Part shown: piece by piece, positions 5,345-5,855 of the stretch
How positions within the stretch are numbered: position 1 is the stretch's first letter
Layout: the number at the start of each line of letters is the position of its first letter
Origin: Phenylobacterium sp.
GTDB lineage: Bacteria > Pseudomonadota > Alphaproteobacteria > Caulobacterales > Caulobacteraceae
Length of the DNA stretch: 5,855 nucleotides
Direction: 5' to 3'
NCBI GenBank assembly: GCA_028291285.1
Contig: JAQGIJ010000534.1
Span: forward strand, 1-5,855
Notes under the pieces: model-generated
The model's database searches: none
What the model was told of the DNA's origin: nothing
What the model saw: the letters and a program-made list of their open reading frames with translations, nothing else
Translations under genes and position numbers: made by a program

Positions 5345-5855
5345 GTGGGGGGGCGGGTCTACGCAATCACCGGCGCTTTCGGCGTGCTCGGATCGGCCGT
5401 GGCGAAAGCCGCGGCCGGTGAGGGCGCCCGCCTGGCGTTGATCGATTTCGCCAAGGTGGCGCCGGCGGGCCTGCCGGCGGGCGACGAGGTGCTGGTGCTG
5501 GGCGGGGTCGACCTGACCGACCCGGCGGCGGCCCGCGAGGCGGTGGCGGCGGTCGTCGAGCGCTTCGGCGAGCTGGACGCGCTGATCAACCTCGCTGGCG
5601 GCTTCCGGTGGGAGACGCACGAGGGCGGCGATCCGGAGACCTGGCGCACCCTGTTCCGGATGAACGTCGAGACCACGGCCAACGCCAGCCGCGCCGCGCT
5701 CGGGCCGCTGAAGACCAGCGGCTCGGGGCGGATCGTCAACGTCGGCGCCAACGGTGCGGTCAAGGCGGGCGCCGGCATGGGCGCCTACGCCGCCTCCAAG
5801 GCCGGCGTGCACCGGCTCACCGAGGCGCTGGCCGAAGAGCTGAAGGCGGACGGGG
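5345..5855 (+). CDS. Short-chain dehydrogenase/reductase, N-terminal part (runs off the right edge)
   Basis: From GTG 5345, 170 codons are visible before the edge, about 70% of a typical 240-250 residue SDR. The Rossmann nucleotide site is TGAFGVLG (9-16). Asp34 at the end of the second strand favours NAD(H) over NADP(H). NLAGG (82-86) corresponds to the NNAG motif, Asn107 to the structural Asn, and YAASK (148-152) supplies the catalytic Tyr148 and Lys152. The serine normally 13 residues before the Tyr is absent: the segment reads VNVGANGAV, with Ala at residue 135. The continuation GMGAYAASKAGVHRLTEAL resembles dihydropteridine-reductase-like SDRs, which also lack the Ser. Substrate is unknown; proximity to the thiolase suggests an acyl-CoA or ketone intermediate, but the altered site argues against assuming a PhaB-type acetoacetyl-CoA reductase. 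A G7 run follows the start codon. Confidence 0.9.
   Translation, partial: MGGRVYAITGAFGVLGSAVAKAAAGEGARLALIDFAKVAPAGLPAGDEVLVLGGVDLTDPAAAREAVAAVVERFGELDALINLAGGFRWETHEGGDPETWRTLFRMNVETTANASRAALGPLKTSGSGRIVNVGANGAVKAGAGMGAYAASKAGVHRLTEALAEELKADG

Overview
The window is GC-rich and reads as the chromosome of an alphaproteobacterium, most likely from the Caulobacterales (Caulobacter/Phenylobacterium-like). The reasons are the strong G/C third-position bias, a DUF1236 protein with a glycine-rich segment, -10 elements of the GCTACATC type, and a promoter matching the alphaproteobacterial general-stress sigma factor consensus. The genus is inferred, not demonstrated.

Layout. (1) Positions 1-760, minus strand: the N-terminal 253 residues of an RTX-like repeat protein that runs off the left edge. 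It consists of a short leader followed by about seven units of roughly 28 residues. A perfect GGAAC-N16-CGTT promoter (EcfG/SigT type) lies 24-48 bases upstream of its ATG. (2) Positions 761-966: a divergent intergenic region. (3) Positions 967-2622, plus strand: a polytopic membrane protein resembling GT-C-type glycosyltransferases, cut into two pieces by one in-frame TAA at 2170-2172. The 149 codons after the stop remain open in the same frame and read as the natural C-terminal soluble domain. (4) Positions 2623-2956: no convincing gene, but a long imperfect hairpin, a weaker hairpin, an AT-rich perfect palindrome and a near-consensus EcfG-like promoter. (5) Positions 2975-3412, plus: a secreted glycine-zipper/DUF1236 protein followed by a clear intrinsic terminator. 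(6) Positions 3570-4067, plus: free methionine-(R)-sulfoxide reductase (MsrC/fRMsr) with all three family cysteines, probably on a leaderless mRNA. (7) Positions 4163-5335, plus: a complete thiolase with an intact catalytic set, followed nine bases after its stop by (8) 5345-5855, plus: the N-terminal part of a short-chain dehydrogenase/reductase that lacks the usual catalytic serine and runs off the right edge.

How they relate. The thiolase and SDR look like a translationally coupled operon for acyl-CoA metabolism. The RTX-like gene and possibly the DUF1236 gene carry general-stress promoters, and MsrC repairs oxidised free methionine, so the window has a stress-response flavour. The genes do not form one evident pathway. 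I see no mobile element, CRISPR array, tRNA or rRNA. The most useful observations are the exact stress promoter of the RTX-like gene, the nonsense-split membrane protein, and the structured gap at 2623-2956.
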